A DNA stretch of 64,000 bases, taken from assembly GCF_030812835.1 (NCBI RefSeq), contig NZ_JAUSTM010000001.1:124001-188000 (forward strand). The letters are read 5' to 3'. This DNA is from Streptococcus moroccensis. GTDB lineage: Bacteria > Bacillota > Bacilli > Lactobacillales > Streptococcaceae. Shown one piece after another: positions 47,309 through 56,467 of this stretch (positions are counted from its first letter, which is position 1; the number at the start of each line of letters is the position of its first letter). A model generated the notes under the pieces. That model did not search any database and was not told the origin of the DNA. It saw only the letters and a program-made list of their open reading frames with translations. A program made the position numbers and the translations under genes.

Positions 47309-47929
47309 TTATTCGTGTGATGTAGACCTAGGCAAATAGCCAATATAGGCATTGTAGGTCTCTAGGGTTTGGGGATAGATGGCTACCCCTTGAGTCGCCA
47401 GGTGACTGACCGTGTGGGCGGTCGCATAGGCGACAGCCTGATTGAGGTCAGAGTTGGCCAATTCCCGCGCTGTATCGACTCCTGGAAAATCCCGTCCTGG
47501 CTCGATGTAATCTGCGATGTAGACAATCTTGTCCAGAAGGCTCATCTCAGCACTCCCTACGGTGTGTACCTCGATGGCTCTGAGAATTTCAGGGTCGGTA
47601 ATGCTGAGGTCTTTTTGTATCTGGTAGATCCCGACCATCCCATGCCAGACATTGTTGCCCCAGACTTTGAGGTCTGGGTTTAGCTGTTGCTCGTCTATTA
47701 AGTCCAAAAAGACTTGATCCGGCAGTTCCTTGGCATAGTCGTGAAGCAGTGCCGCTAGGCCTGCCCTCTCTGGGTCATAATCGTGTGTCAGAGCTAACGC
47801 TCTTGCTGTTTGCTCGACCCCTAGGACATGCTGGAGGCGGTTTGGGGACATGACCTGCTCTAGGCGAGCTAGTAAATCTGCTCTGCTATGGCCCACCAAG
47901 TCCTCATAAGTGTCTGTCTGCTCTGTCAT
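47309..47929 (-). CDS. yqeK: HD-domain Ap4A hydrolase YqeK
   Basis: The 206 residues have an HD phosphohydrolase domain: [23 protein letters not shown] (HD) and [11 protein letters not shown]. YqeK symmetrically cleaves diadenosine tetraphosphate to ADP. Its start overlaps nadD by 4 bases. Confidence 0.93.
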   Translation of the reverse strand: MTEQTDTYEDLVGHSRADLLARLEQVMSPNRLQHVLGVEQTARALALTHDYDPERAGLAALLHDYAKELPDQVFLDLIDEQQLNPDLKVWGNNVWHGMVGIYQIQKDLSITDPEILRAIEVHTVGSAEMSLLDKIVYIADYIEPGRDFPGVDTARELANSDLNQAVAYATAHTVSHLATQGVAIYPQTLETYNAYIGYLPRSTSHE

Positions 47930-48558
47930 TGGTAGAGCTCCTCTTTGGTGATGTAGTCTAGGACAGGTGCAGGCAGGAGGTAGTTAGGGGTCCGGCCTTG
48001 CTTGATGAAGTCGCGCACCATGCTGGAAGAGATGTCCATGAGGGGCACGTCCACCCAGATGACAGGATAGGAGGTCCCAGCCTTGTAGCGGGGGCGTTGC
48101 ACGCCGACAAACTGAACCATGTGGACCAGCTCGTCGATGCGGTGCCACTTGGGCAGGTACTCGACCATGTCAGCCCCAATGATAAAGTAATAGTCGGTAT
48201 CGGGGTTTTGCTCGATCAGGAGTTTCATGGTGTCATAGCTATAACTGATACCCTTACGGTCCAGCTCGATGGTCTCGATGTCAAGACCTGGCACATTTCC
48301 TAGAGCTAACTGGAGCATCTTGAGGCGATGCTTTTCATCGATCGTTTCTTTTAAGTCTACGTGAGGGGGGGTGTACTCGGGCATGAGCAAAACCTTATCC
48401 AGTTTAAGCTGCTGACGGACCTGATCGGCTACGATCAGATGGGCATTGTGAACGGGGTTAAAATTCCCACCCAAAATGCCTACCTGCTTGCGGCTGGTAG
48501 GTTGTTGTTCCGTTTCTAATTCAACCTTGGTGAAAGGTGTCAGCAGTTCAATGGCCAT
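47926..48558 (-). CDS. nadD: Nicotinate-nucleotide adenylyltransferase
   Basis: The 210 residues contain [15 protein letters not shown] (nucleotidyltransferase HxGH) and [14 protein letters not shown]. It makes deamido-NAD from NaMN and ATP. The start [15 protein letters not shown] has the streptococcal N-terminal extension; the ATG at 48556-48558 is preceded by AGGAGACAGGTCCT. An extended -10 (TGCTATAAT, at 48607-48615) suggests an internal promoter in the 157-base gap after yhbY. Confidence 0.95.
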   Translation of the reverse strand: MAIELLTPFTKVELETEQQPTSRKQVGILGGNFNPVHNAHLIVADQVRQQLKLDKVLLMPEYTPPHVDLKETIDEKHRLKMLQLALGNVPGLDIETIELDRKGISYSYDTMKLLIEQNPDTDYYFIIGADMVEYLPKWHRIDELVHMVQFVGVQRPRYKAGTSYPVIWVDVPLMDISSSMVRDFIKQGRTPNYLLPAPVLDYITKEELYQ

Positions 48559-48682
48559 AGGACCTGTCTCCTTTTTCTCTTTTGGGATTTTACCCAAGTC
48601 CTTACTATTATAGCATATCTAGGCTAAAAAGTGGGAAATGAATGAGTTAAAACTCCTAGAGGACTCGCCCCATAAGCACAAA

Positions 48683-48709
48683 TTCCCCGCCTCTTAGTGA
48701 AGCGGGGAG
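48683..48709 (-). terminator. GC-rich hairpin after yhbY
   Basis: CCCCGC and GCGGGG pair around an 11-base loop with weak T content after it, so it may be only a partial terminator. Confidence 0.55.
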
Positions 48710-48715
48710 TAAGGG

Positions 48716-49027
48716 TTAGACGGCCTTAACTTTGACCGAGAGTTTGCGGTTTTCTTTCTTGGCAGAAACCTTATAGAGGATGAGGATGCGGCCGATTTTT
48801 TGCACGGTATCCACACCAATCTCGTCTTCGAGGATTTCAGCGACCTCGTGGATGTCCTCGTCCGTGTTTTGCAGGAGTGTTACCTTAATCAGTTCACGCG
48901 CATCAAGGGCGTTTCGGATAGAGGTTTTGATCTCGTCGGTCAAGCCATTTTTCCCGATTTGCACGATCGGTTTGAGGCTGTGGGCTTGGCTGTTGAGGAA
49001 AGCCCGTTGTTTAGATGTTAAAGTCAT
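48716..49027 (-). CDS. yhbY: YhbY family ribosome-assembly RNA-binding protein
   Basis: This 103-residue CRM-domain protein (LTSKQRAFLNSQAHSLKPIVQIGKNGLTDEI with the GxxG loop GKNG) binds 23S rRNA precursors during 50S assembly. It lies between yqeH and nadD, 55 bases after yqeH. Confidence 0.93.
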   Translation of the reverse strand: MTLTSKQRAFLNSQAHSLKPIVQIGKNGLTDEIKTSIRNALDARELIKVTLLQNTDEDIHEVAEILEDEIGVDTVQKIGRILILYKVSAKKENRKLSVKVKAV

Positions 49028-49082
49028 AATGTCTCTTTTCTTTTTTGGTAAATGGCAGAGCTTCTAAAGCTCGTTTTCCCTA

Positions 49083-50192
49083 CTAAATCAAGGCCTTGCG
49101 GACCACCACGTCAACGCCGTCTGGTGCCCAGCCCGCCACGACTGCTGGCCCTGTCACACGAATCCAACCAAGACCTGAAAAAACAATGTCTGTCTTTTCC
49201 TTAATGGAAAACTCATGGCGGACAAGGGCTGGCAGGTCTGCCAACTCTTCCTGAGACGGTGGGGTCAAAAGGGTCCCTGCATGCTTGTCGTAAAAGGCTG
49301 TCGCCCCCTCTAGCTTGGTGCGATGCAGGTCTAACTCATTGTCAAAATAAGCGGTGAAGCCTTGCTTATCGCCCGTCACAAAGTCGAACCGTCCAAGACC
49401 CCCAAGAAAAAGGGTCTGACCAGGGTTGAGCTGGTAGGTTTTAGGCTTGATTTCCTTACGCGGGGAGACATACTTGAGGTTTTTGGCGCTCAAGTAGTGG
49501 GCCATCTGGTGACGGTGGATAATCCCTGGCGTGTCAAAGATATAGCTACCATCATCGAGCGGAATCTCAATCTTATCAAGCGTCGTGCCTGGAAAGCGTG
49601 AGGTCGTGATGATGTCCTTGTCGCCTGTGATTTCTTGGATGATGGCGTTAATTAAGGTCGACTTGCCAACATTGGTCACGCCAACCACGTAGACATCGCG
49701 GCCTTTGCGGAGTTCCTCAATCTTATCGATCAACTCTTTAATGGCCTGCTTGTTTTGGGCAGAGGTCAAGACCACATCAATAGGCCTCAATCCCACTTCA
49801 TGGGCACGCTCAGTTAGCCACTGAGTGACCTTGCCGGTCTTGACCGATTTCGGCAGGATGTCTTGCTTGTTTCCGACTAGGAGGACGTCATTTCCCGCCA
49901 CAAAACGGGCCAAACCTGGGATGACCGAACCGTTGAAGTCAAAAATGTCGATGACATTGACCACCAAGGCATCGCTCTCACCGACCTCATGGAGGAGGCG
50001 GATAAAGTCATCGTCCGTCATGTTGACGTCTACGATGTCATTGTAGTGACGCAGCCGGAAACAGCGCTGGCAATACAGCTGCCCAGTTTCTAAGCCTTTA
50101 TCAAGAGCTGCCTTTGGCGTATAGCCAGCTTGAGCTTTATCGGTTGTCTGGATCTGAGCCCCACAGCCAATACAAAATAATGTTTCTTCCAT
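49083..50192 (-). CDS. yqeH: Ribosome-biogenesis GTPase YqeH
   Basis: The 369 residues form a circularly permuted GTPase: zinc ribbon CIGCG...CQRC (6-45), then G4 NKQD, G5, G1 GVTNVGKSTLIN and G3 DTPG. YqeH is needed for 30S assembly. It lies 7 bases after yqeG. Confidence 0.95.
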   Translation of the reverse strand: MEETLFCIGCGAQIQTTDKAQAGYTPKAALDKGLETGQLYCQRCFRLRHYNDIVDVNMTDDDFIRLLHEVGESDALVVNVIDIFDFNGSVIPGLARFVAGNDVLLVGNKQDILPKSVKTGKVTQWLTERAHEVGLRPIDVVLTSAQNKQAIKELIDKIEELRKGRDVYVVGVTNVGKSTLINAIIQEITGDKDIITTSRFPGTTLDKIEIPLDDGSYIFDTPGIIHRHQMAHYLSAKNLKYVSPRKEIKPKTYQLNPGQTLFLGGLGRFDFVTGDKQGFTAYFDNELDLHRTKLEGATAFYDKHAGTLLTPPSQEELADLPALVRHEFSIKEKTDIVFSGLGWIRVTGPAVVAGWAPDGVDVVVRKALI

Positions 50193-50199
50193 TTTTTAC

Positions 50200-50727
50200 C
50201 TATAAGTTTTTCTTGTACTCAATCGGACCATACTTGGCCACGATGCGTTTGATCATTTCGCGCTCGCGCATGCGATTAAACTTGGTTTTATTGGAATCCG
50301 TCTGCACCAGAGGACGCACCAAAATAGAGCGAATTCCCGCTCGGTGAGCTGCCCGAATATCTGTCATAAGCTGGTCACCAACCATAACCACTTCTTCTGG
50401 TAGGATATTATGGCGGGACAAGGCCTTACGAATGCCAAAGTTAAAAGGCTTCATAGACCAAGAGATATAGTCGATATCAAACTTTTCCACGGCCCGGCGC
50501 ACACGATCCGTCGTGTTATTAGACACCACGACTACCTTGATGCCAGCATCTCGCATGTCATGAAGCCATTTTTTCATCTCAGGGGTCCCATCAGGATTAT
50601 TCCACGCGATGAGCGTGTTATCCAAATCAACTAAAACCGCTCGAATCCCATGTCTTTCCAAATCTTCAACTCTCAGGTCATAGACCGCATCAATCGCAAA
50701 GGTCGGAATATATTTTTCTACTGACAC
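50200..50727 (-). CDS. yqeG: YqeG-family HAD-IIIA phosphatase
   Basis: The 175 residues contain the HAD motif DLDNTLIAW, VVSNN and GDQLMTDIRAAHRAG. I chose the GTG at 50725-50727, which follows GGAGAGAG; an in-frame ATG four codons earlier overlaps that site and has none of its own. Its family includes phosphatidylglycerophosphate phosphatases, but the substrate here is unproven. It opens the ribosome-assembly cluster. Confidence 0.9.
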   Translation of the reverse strand: MSVEKYIPTFAIDAVYDLRVEDLERHGIRAVLVDLDNTLIAWNNPDGTPEMKKWLHDMRDAGIKVVVVSNNTTDRVRRAVEKFDIDYISWSMKPFNFGIRKALSRHNILPEEVVMVGDQLMTDIRAAHRAGIRSILVRPLVQTDSNKTKFNRMREREMIKRIVAKYGPIEYKKNL

Positions 50728-50858
50728 ATCTCTCTCCATAACTGTTGGTTAGTCTTCATTTTATCATAAAATAGCTTGAAATAATAGCCAGATCACCCCC
50801 TATTAATCATTCTAAACGGTTTACTCTTGTTATTTTTTTAAAAATAAACAGAAAATAC

Positions 50859-50887
50859 TTTACCGGTTAACAACTTTGTGATAGAAT
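50859..50887 (+). promoter_or_regulatory. Promoter of the 38-residue peptide gene
   Basis: TTTACC (50859-50864), 17 bases and TAGAAT (50882-50887). GATAG/CTATC (about 50880-50896) forms a short inverted repeat at the expected start. Confidence 0.5.
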
Positions 50888-50930
50888 AGGTCTATCAGTT
50901 TCGACTGGTAATTTTGAAAAGGAGGACCAG

Positions 50931-51047
50931 ATGGCAGAAAAAACCGATTTGGCATCAGCCTATCGCAGGCTAAAAAGTCCAAATATCAAAACGCGCAAAC
51001 GCGCTCTCAAAATTATCCATGAGCACAAACGCCATGGAAAACGCTAG
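50931..51047 (+). CDS. Small basic peptide, putative metal-homeostasis protein
   Basis: A 38-residue frame, MAEKTDLASAYRRL to KRHGKR, starts 5 bases after an ideal AAAAGGAGGACCAG site and ends before a strong terminator; about 15 residues are Lys, Arg or His. I recall similarly short basic proteins in lactic acid bacteria labelled putative metal homeostasis protein, but that recollection is not certain. The gene next door on the other strand encodes a CDF metal transporter, which agrees. It resembles ribosomal or RNA-binding peptides in composition as well. Confidence 0.75.
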   Translation: MAEKTDLASAYRRLKSPNIKTRKRALKIIHEHKRHGKR

Positions 51048-51117
51048 AAACTAGCGACTTGATTTCTTACCCATTCATTCTTATCCCTATCCCTAACTCC
51101 AATGAATGGTCAGACAA

Positions 51118-51152
51118 AAAAGCCGATACTCTCTCTGTTATCGGCTTTTTTA
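51118..51152. terminator. Bidirectional terminator
   Basis: AAAGCCGATA and TATCGGCTTTTTT pair around CTCTCTCTGT, serving the 38-residue gene and the CDF gene ending at 51156. Confidence 0.9.
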
Positions 51153-51155
51153 GCA

Positions 51156-52058
51156 TTAAAATGTAAAGACCAGTTCTATGTGAGGGAACTTGGCATTTAG
51201 AGTCTCCTGAAGCGCTGGCTTGGCATCTAGGCAGGTTTTCAATACTTCGGGCTCTGGGTCTTGAATAACGACATTGGCCACCAATTTCATGCCCTGCTTG
51301 TAAACGAGAATATCCAAAACATCATCTTCCTTAATGGCTAGGCCTTCTTTAACAATCATTCGGACTGCTTGAATGGTCTCACCATCATCTAGGGTTGCGC
51401 CGAACAGTTCTTTGGAGGATTCTTTTAGCACATCGATCGGTTCTTTAATGGAAACGATGACCAAGAAAATAATAATAAAGAAATCCCCGGTGTAGTGCAA
51501 AAAACCAAAGGTCCCATCGATCGCTACCAGACGGATAACCAGAACCGCAAGACCGACACCTGCGGAAATCAAGCCGTCAATCAAGCTACTCTTGCTCTCA
51601 GCGGCTAACATGGTGCTGGCATGGTGAATGGACTGGTTCATCCGTCTGAGGTAAAAACTAAGAAGGATACAAAGGACAGCCATCAAAAAGGCATAGGGCA
51701 AGGCTGGTCCGGGCACAATAGGCGCTCCAATGCCTTCGACAAAGTAAGCATAGGCATCCGAGGCCGACTCAACCACGGTCATTCCCAGTAAAAAGAGGGT
51801 AAAGGCAGCCTTAAAGACACCATAGAGAGGTTCCATGAAATGCAACCCTTGAGGGAAAGACTTGGTCTGCTTATGACTGTTTTGCGAAATGAGGATGGCG
51901 ACAACTGCCGATAAAAAGGCGATAAAGGTGAAGACCCCATCCAGCAAAATGGCATTAAGCCCCGTTAGAATATAGACGATAATACCAGCTGTCCCAGAAA
52001 AAAAGTTAAAAACAGCTGTAATCAGTAATGCTTTTTTCTCAATTTGTTTTTGATGCAT
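51156..52058 (-). CDS. Cation diffusion facilitator (CDF) family transporter
   Basis: The 300 residues have six membrane segments (about 12-190), with ILLDGVFTFIAFLSAVVA near the usual site, SSLIDGLISAGVGLAVLV and a C-terminal cytoplasmic domain (about 205-300). CDF proteins export Zn2+, Co2+, Mn2+ or Fe2+ in exchange for protons. The ATG at 52056-52058 follows GGAGGGTACC. The DxxxD motif in segment 2 appears less regular than in ZitB-like proteins, so metal choice is unclear. Confidence 0.85.
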   Translation of the reverse strand: MHQKQIEKKALLITAVFNFFSGTAGIIVYILTGLNAILLDGVFTFIAFLSAVVAILISQNSHKQTKSFPQGLHFMEPLYGVFKAAFTLFLLGMTVVESASDAYAYFVEGIGAPIVPGPALPYAFLMAVLCILLSFYLRRMNQSIHHASTMLAAESKSSLIDGLISAGVGLAVLVIRLVAIDGTFGFLHYTGDFFIIIFLVIVSIKEPIDVLKESSKELFGATLDDGETIQAVRMIVKEGLAIKEDDVLDILVYKQGMKLVANVVIQDPEPEVLKTCLDAKPALQETLNAKFPHIELVFTF

Positions 52059-52209
52059 GGTACCCTCCGTTCTCCCCATGGACTGTAGCTCGATGCAATT
52101 GGCTCAGTGATTGACAGGTCCCTAAGGCCAGGACAGGTAGCTAACACTGACAAGCTCCTCTCGCTCGTCTACCGTTTACCCCTTATCGCTAAGCCTTTGA
52201 TTAGTCAAG

Positions 52210-53136
52210 TTAAGGACGAAGGTCACCTGGTAATTTCCTACGTTTTCGAATATTGAGGTCTTTGAGGGAAATCAAGAGAACCGCCCCTAGGATAAGGGCC
52301 ACGCCCATTAGGTCAAGGGCAAAGAAGTGAGCCTTCATGATGACAATCGAGAAAAAGACTGCCGCAACCGGCTCAATAGACGCCAATAAACTAGCATTGA
52401 CTGGCCCGACCAGGGTTACCCCCTTTAAGAAGAGGCTGTAGGCAAAGATTGTCCCGACTCCGACAATCCCAAAGAGGGCCAACAAACTCTTACCATCAAA
52501 GGCGTACTGGTACTGCCAAGGTTGTGTCAGGATTGAAAACAAGGCGCCACCCATCAGCATGCCTAATCCAATCACCACCAAACTACCATAACGCCTAATC
52601 GAGCGAGCTGGCAAGAGAATGTAAAAGGCATAGGTGACTGCTGAAAAAAGCCCCCAAAACAGGCCGAATGGAGAAATCGACAGTTGTGTCAAATCTCCGT
52701 GGGTTGCTAAAAAAACAGTTCCGACAATGGCTAGGACAATCGCAACCACATCTAAGACTGTCGGCCAAGTCTTCTGACGCAGGCAAATGTATATTAAAAC
52801 CAAGACAGGGCTCATGTACTGCAAGACGGTAGCTGTCCCAGCATTGGTGTAAGCTACCGCTGAGAGGTAGGCGTATTGATTGAGGGCTAAACCTAGAATG
52901 GCAAACAGGCCTATCCCTAGGAGTGACTTCCAATCCTTGATCGCTTGCATCAAGCTTTCTTTATTGGTCACATAAGCTATGGCTGTTAAAAAAAGACCTG
53001 AAATAATCAGACGAAGGGCTGATAAATGATTTACAGCCATTCCATGCGTCATCAGGTATTCTCCAGAAATTCCAGAAATCCCCCAAGCTATTGCGGCAAC
53101 AACCGTCAGTAGCGCTCCCTTTTGCTTTTCTGTCAT
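52210..53136 (-). CDS. DMT-superfamily (EamA) transporter
   Basis: The 308 residues contain ten membrane segments in two EamA repeats (AIAWGISGISGEYLM in the first; VGVGTIFAYSLFLKGVTLVGPVNASLLASIEPVAAVFFS in the second). Family members export amino acids or other metabolites; the cargo cannot be inferred. RBS GGAGAGGAAA. Monocistronic. Confidence 0.9.
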   Translation of the reverse strand: MTEKQKGALLTVVAAIAWGISGISGEYLMTHGMAVNHLSALRLIISGLFLTAIAYVTNKESLMQAIKDWKSLLGIGLFAILGLALNQYAYLSAVAYTNAGTATVLQYMSPVLVLIYICLRQKTWPTVLDVVAIVLAIVGTVFLATHGDLTQLSISPFGLFWGLFSAVTYAFYILLPARSIRRYGSLVVIGLGMLMGGALFSILTQPWQYQYAFDGKSLLALFGIVGVGTIFAYSLFLKGVTLVGPVNASLLASIEPVAAVFFSIVIMKAHFFALDLMGVALILGAVLLISLKDLNIRKRRKLPGDLRP

Positions 53137-53295
53137 TTTCCTCTCCCCTAACTGCTAAGAGACGACAGATCACGAAGTGATTTCCACCGCTCTTATGATT
53201 AAGTTCTATTGTAACATACCATTAGCTATTAGAAATGAATTTTTTTACAAAAAATGTGTTTGATCCTTAAACGAAGCGATAAAGGGATTTTGTAG

Positions 53296-53331
53296 ATAAA
53301 AAGAGATTAGGCATGTATCTCCCAACCTCTT
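53296..53331 (-). terminator. Terminator of the DUF4038 gene
   Basis: Minus-strand GAGGTTGGG and CCTAATCTC pair throughout (two G-T pairs) around an 8-9-base loop, followed by TTTTTATC. Otherwise the 338-base gap 53137-53474 shows no gene or strong motif. Confidence 0.75.
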
Positions 53332-53474
53332 CATTAATCGACGATCTCAGCCTTGTTTAGTCATTCGCTTCTCTCGCTTACAGTCATAAAGGCTTGGCAT
53401 TGCTTCATCTCCTATTTTCAACTATGCCGTGGCATCTTGTTTTCAAGCATCGCATTTTTTTACAAGCAAGACGA

Positions 53475-54755
53475 CTAAGCCTTTGTGATGACCAGGACCA
53501 CATCATCTTGGAAATGGTGCATGTTGACCTGGGTATTTTCCTTGGTGTCATTGTAATAAAGAACGGCTTTTTCTGTCACTTTGGACACGAGATCTGTAAA
53601 GACAGCTGAGCAAGCTTCGTAGTTCCCCCTTAGTTGTAACACGGTATTGTAGGGCGCATAGATGATGAGATAATCTTCGTTTTCTGCTGCAACCAGCTCG
53701 ACAGATTCTGTATTGGCTATTTTGTCGCGACAAGGACGGAGACGCTCAAAGCCGTGGCTTTCCATAAAGGTTTTGAGGTAAACATAGTCATTTGCCCCTT
53801 CAAAACGCAGGGCATCCTGCCAAGGGTAAGGACGGTCAAAGACCATGTAAGACTGCGTATCGTGCGGAATGTCCGGCACGTACCAACTCCAAATCCCATG
53901 AGCCCCATAGGTGATTCCGGCATTGGCTCCACCCAGGACACTTTGCCAGGCTGCCTTACGGACATCAAAACGACGAAAGCGTCCGTATTGCCCGGGACCA
54001 AAGCCCATCATCTCATAACAAGGCTCGGCATTGAGGACGGGACGTTTCTTTTTACGGCGAAACCGTTCGGTCAATTTGGCTATAACTTGGGGAGAAGTCA
54101 CATCGTGCCCTGATTGGAAGGTATAAAAGTCCAGGTTTGGATTTTGCTCCAAACTAGCAGGCAAGTCTGAATCAGGGCCGCACAGATGAAGGGTGGTTAG
54201 AGCGTCAGGCGAGCATTTTTTGACCTGATTGAGGGCTCGCTCATAATAGGCTGTCGTCTCCTCATCTGGAAAATCGGTATCCCCACTGATCACATAGATT
54301 GGTTTGTACTGATCAAACCGTTCAACCACATCCGTGACATAAGCTTCGATCTGATCGATCGGAAATGGGTGACGGTTAAAGTTAAAGGCCTGCGCCCAAG
54401 TGTTTGGGATATAATTGCACCAAAGGAGAATCAAGGCCACCTGAATGTCCTTGTCCTGCGCTGTTTTTAGCATGCGAGCCACTCGGTCAAAATAGGCAGG
54501 ATTGGGTTTGGTAAAATCAAAATGCTTCGACGGCCCTAGTTCAAAGGGCATGATGTCAAAGGTCGGTGTGCTAGCATCCCACTGCCAAAGCAAATTCACC
54601 TGAATCGTATTGAAGCCTTGACGTTTACGGTAATCGACATAGTAAGCCCAATCCTGCTCCGTTGCATTGGTAAAGGCACTCCAGCAGGTATCTGCCAGGT
54701 AAAAGTAAGGTTTACCTTCTTTGACAAAAGACCGTTTGTCCTTAGAAATGTGCAT
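53475..54755 (-). CDS. DUF4038 glycoside hydrolase-like protein
   Basis: The 426 residues begin SKDKRSFVKEGKPYFYLADTCWSAF and match DUF4038 TIM-barrel proteins (GH140 apiosidase-like region), with conserved acids in VISGDTDFPDEE and LNAEPCYEMMG as candidate catalytic residues, and a C-terminal beta-sandwich region (about 345-426). There is no signal peptide, so it should act in the cytosol on an imported oligosaccharide. No sugar transporter is adjacent. Family members cleave plant or host glycans; the substrate here is unknown. Confidence 0.85.
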   Translation of the reverse strand: MHISKDKRSFVKEGKPYFYLADTCWSAFTNATEQDWAYYVDYRKRQGFNTIQVNLLWQWDASTPTFDIMPFELGPSKHFDFTKPNPAYFDRVARMLKTAQDKDIQVALILLWCNYIPNTWAQAFNFNRHPFPIDQIEAYVTDVVERFDQYKPIYVISGDTDFPDEETTAYYERALNQVKKCSPDALTTLHLCGPDSDLPASLEQNPNLDFYTFQSGHDVTSPQVIAKLTERFRRKKKRPVLNAEPCYEMMGFGPGQYGRFRRFDVRKAAWQSVLGGANAGITYGAHGIWSWYVPDIPHDTQSYMVFDRPYPWQDALRFEGANDYVYLKTFMESHGFERLRPCRDKIANTESVELVAAENEDYLIIYAPYNTVLQLRGNYEACSAVFTDLVSKVTEKAVLYYNDTKENTQVNMHHFQDDVVLVITKA

Positions 54756-54974
54756 GTTTGCCTCCTTGGGTGTTCTGTAACATAGTGTATTTGTTCTGCG
54801 TGTCCTCTTTTATCTCAGTTTACGCTATTTTCGCTTAAAATACAAGCTCGAATCAAGCAAAATTTCCCCTAATCGACCACGGCTATTGTCATTGGGCTTT
54901 TGATAGTTTGCTGCCCGCTAGAACACCGCTAAAAAAGGCGTCTCTCTCTAATCTCCGTTGCACTTTTTCCATAA

Positions 54975-55005
54975 AAGAAACCGGCATCCCTTTGGGCTGC
55001 CGATC
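54975..55005 (-). terminator. Terminator of pepC
   Basis: CGGCAgCCC and GGGaTGCCG pair around AAA on the minus strand, followed by GTTTCTTTTAT. Confidence 0.65.
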
Positions 55006-55027
55006 TATTTCTGATGTCATTTTAACC

Positions 55028-56359
55028 TTAAGCGAGGGCTCCCATCGGATCCCATGGTACCAACACGATTGGCTCGGCTTGGTAGGCTGCTAATTCGTCT
55101 GCTGTTAAGAATTCTTTACGGACCACAATCTGGTAGGTGTATTCGTCCATCCAGGCATCACTGGCCACAAAGTAGCCTTTCTCCCCAACCTTGTCGCCCC
55201 AGGAATTTTCCACCTTCCACTTGAGCGATTGGCCATTAGCATCTAAATCAACCCCCGTCAAGACCATGGCATGGGTCATGAGACTTTCACTGTAATCAAG
55301 ACGCCCAGCCTTGTTCTGCGTCAGAGAAATGCCCATGCTGGAGGTGAAATCATACATGCCATCTGCCATGATACCTGTTTTACGGTTGCTGGATTGGCCG
55401 ACATCGCAACCAAACCAAACGGTCTCACCAGCCTGCATCTGTGCGATCGCCAGCTCTTTGAGGCGATCCATCTCAACGTTGAGGTAGCGGACATCGCGAC
55501 TACCGGCCACGTTTCCAAGCAACTCAACGGTATAGGATTTGCCGTAAGGCTTGTCAGCAGTTGGGGCATTGATAATGGACACATAGTCGTCAAGTTTGAT
55601 GCCGACATACTTCTCATAAAAGGTATGAGGCGTTAACCCCGTTTCCACATGGTAGTTATCGTCTTTATCGCGGTAGCTAAAGTCAAACTGACGCGGTGGT
55701 AAGCCAAGGTTCATGGCTAGGAAATTAAAGACGTCTTGCAAAAAGGCTTCTTTTTGAGCTTGAATCTCTTGGTCAGACTGACCAGTTGCCACCATCTCAC
55801 GCAGAATCTGAGCGTCCTGGCGAAGGAGTTTGTTCAGGTAGCCATTTAGCTCGCGACTAGCGCTCGATGACACAGACTCCGGATAGGCAGCTTTTGGGAC
55901 TACCCCGTATTTTTCAAAGAGAGAGACGACCATGTCCCACTGGCCACCATCTTGTTGTGGCGTGTCCAAGAGGAACTTGACCTTGCGACTGGTCAAATCT
56001 TGGTCTGCTGTCGCTAAGATTTGTTCCAAGAACCAGTTGGCCTTTTCATACTTGTCCCAAAAGAAGGTATGTGCCTGAGATAGCTCAAAATGCTCCATCT
56101 TGTGAGTCCCAATCATCTTGTGGCGGAAGGTATTGAGGGCCGCAAACATCCAACAACGGCCTGAGGCTTCTTGGTTAGAAACCGGATCTTTGGTCAAATC
56201 AATGGAAAAGACTGGTGTCGTCTCAATCGTCGCCTGACGACGCTCCAAAGATTTCAACAGACCATTATGGCTGATGGCATTTTCAACCGCCGCAAAAGTC
56301 GTATTGGCTTCATAGGCTGCATAAAGTTTATCGGTTAGATCATGATTAATCGCTTGCAT
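55028..56359 (-). CDS. pepC: Aminopeptidase C (cysteine peptidase C1B)
   Basis: The 443 residues match bleomycin-hydrolase/PepC enzymes with the catalytic triad in SNQEASGRCWMFAALN (Gln and Cys), THAMVLTGVDLD (His) and WKVENSWGD (Asn). It is a cytosolic aminopeptidase that removes N-terminal residues from peptides. The ATG at 56357-56359 follows AAAGGAGCAAGAC; a longer frame lacks support. It marks the right-hand edge of the core genome before the defence island. Confidence 0.95.
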   Translation of the reverse strand: MQAINHDLTDKLYAAYEANTTFAAVENAISHNGLLKSLERRQATIETTPVFSIDLTKDPVSNQEASGRCWMFAALNTFRHKMIGTHKMEHFELSQAHTFFWDKYEKANWFLEQILATADQDLTSRKVKFLLDTPQQDGGQWDMVVSLFEKYGVVPKAAYPESVSSSASRELNGYLNKLLRQDAQILREMVATGQSDQEIQAQKEAFLQDVFNFLAMNLGLPPRQFDFSYRDKDDNYHVETGLTPHTFYEKYVGIKLDDYVSIINAPTADKPYGKSYTVELLGNVAGSRDVRYLNVEMDRLKELAIAQMQAGETVWFGCDVGQSSNRKTGIMADGMYDFTSSMGISLTQNKAGRLDYSESLMTHAMVLTGVDLDANGQSLKWKVENSWGDKVGEKGYFVASDAWMDEYTYQIVVRKEFLTADELAAYQAEPIVLVPWDPMGALA

Positions 56360-56467
56360 GTCTTGCTCCTTTTCTAAGGGATTCACCCTGAAAGTTATAC
56401 AGACCATTATAACGCTTTAAAGAGAGAATTCAAGTTAAAAGTGGAGATTTTAGCCGGAAACAAACGC

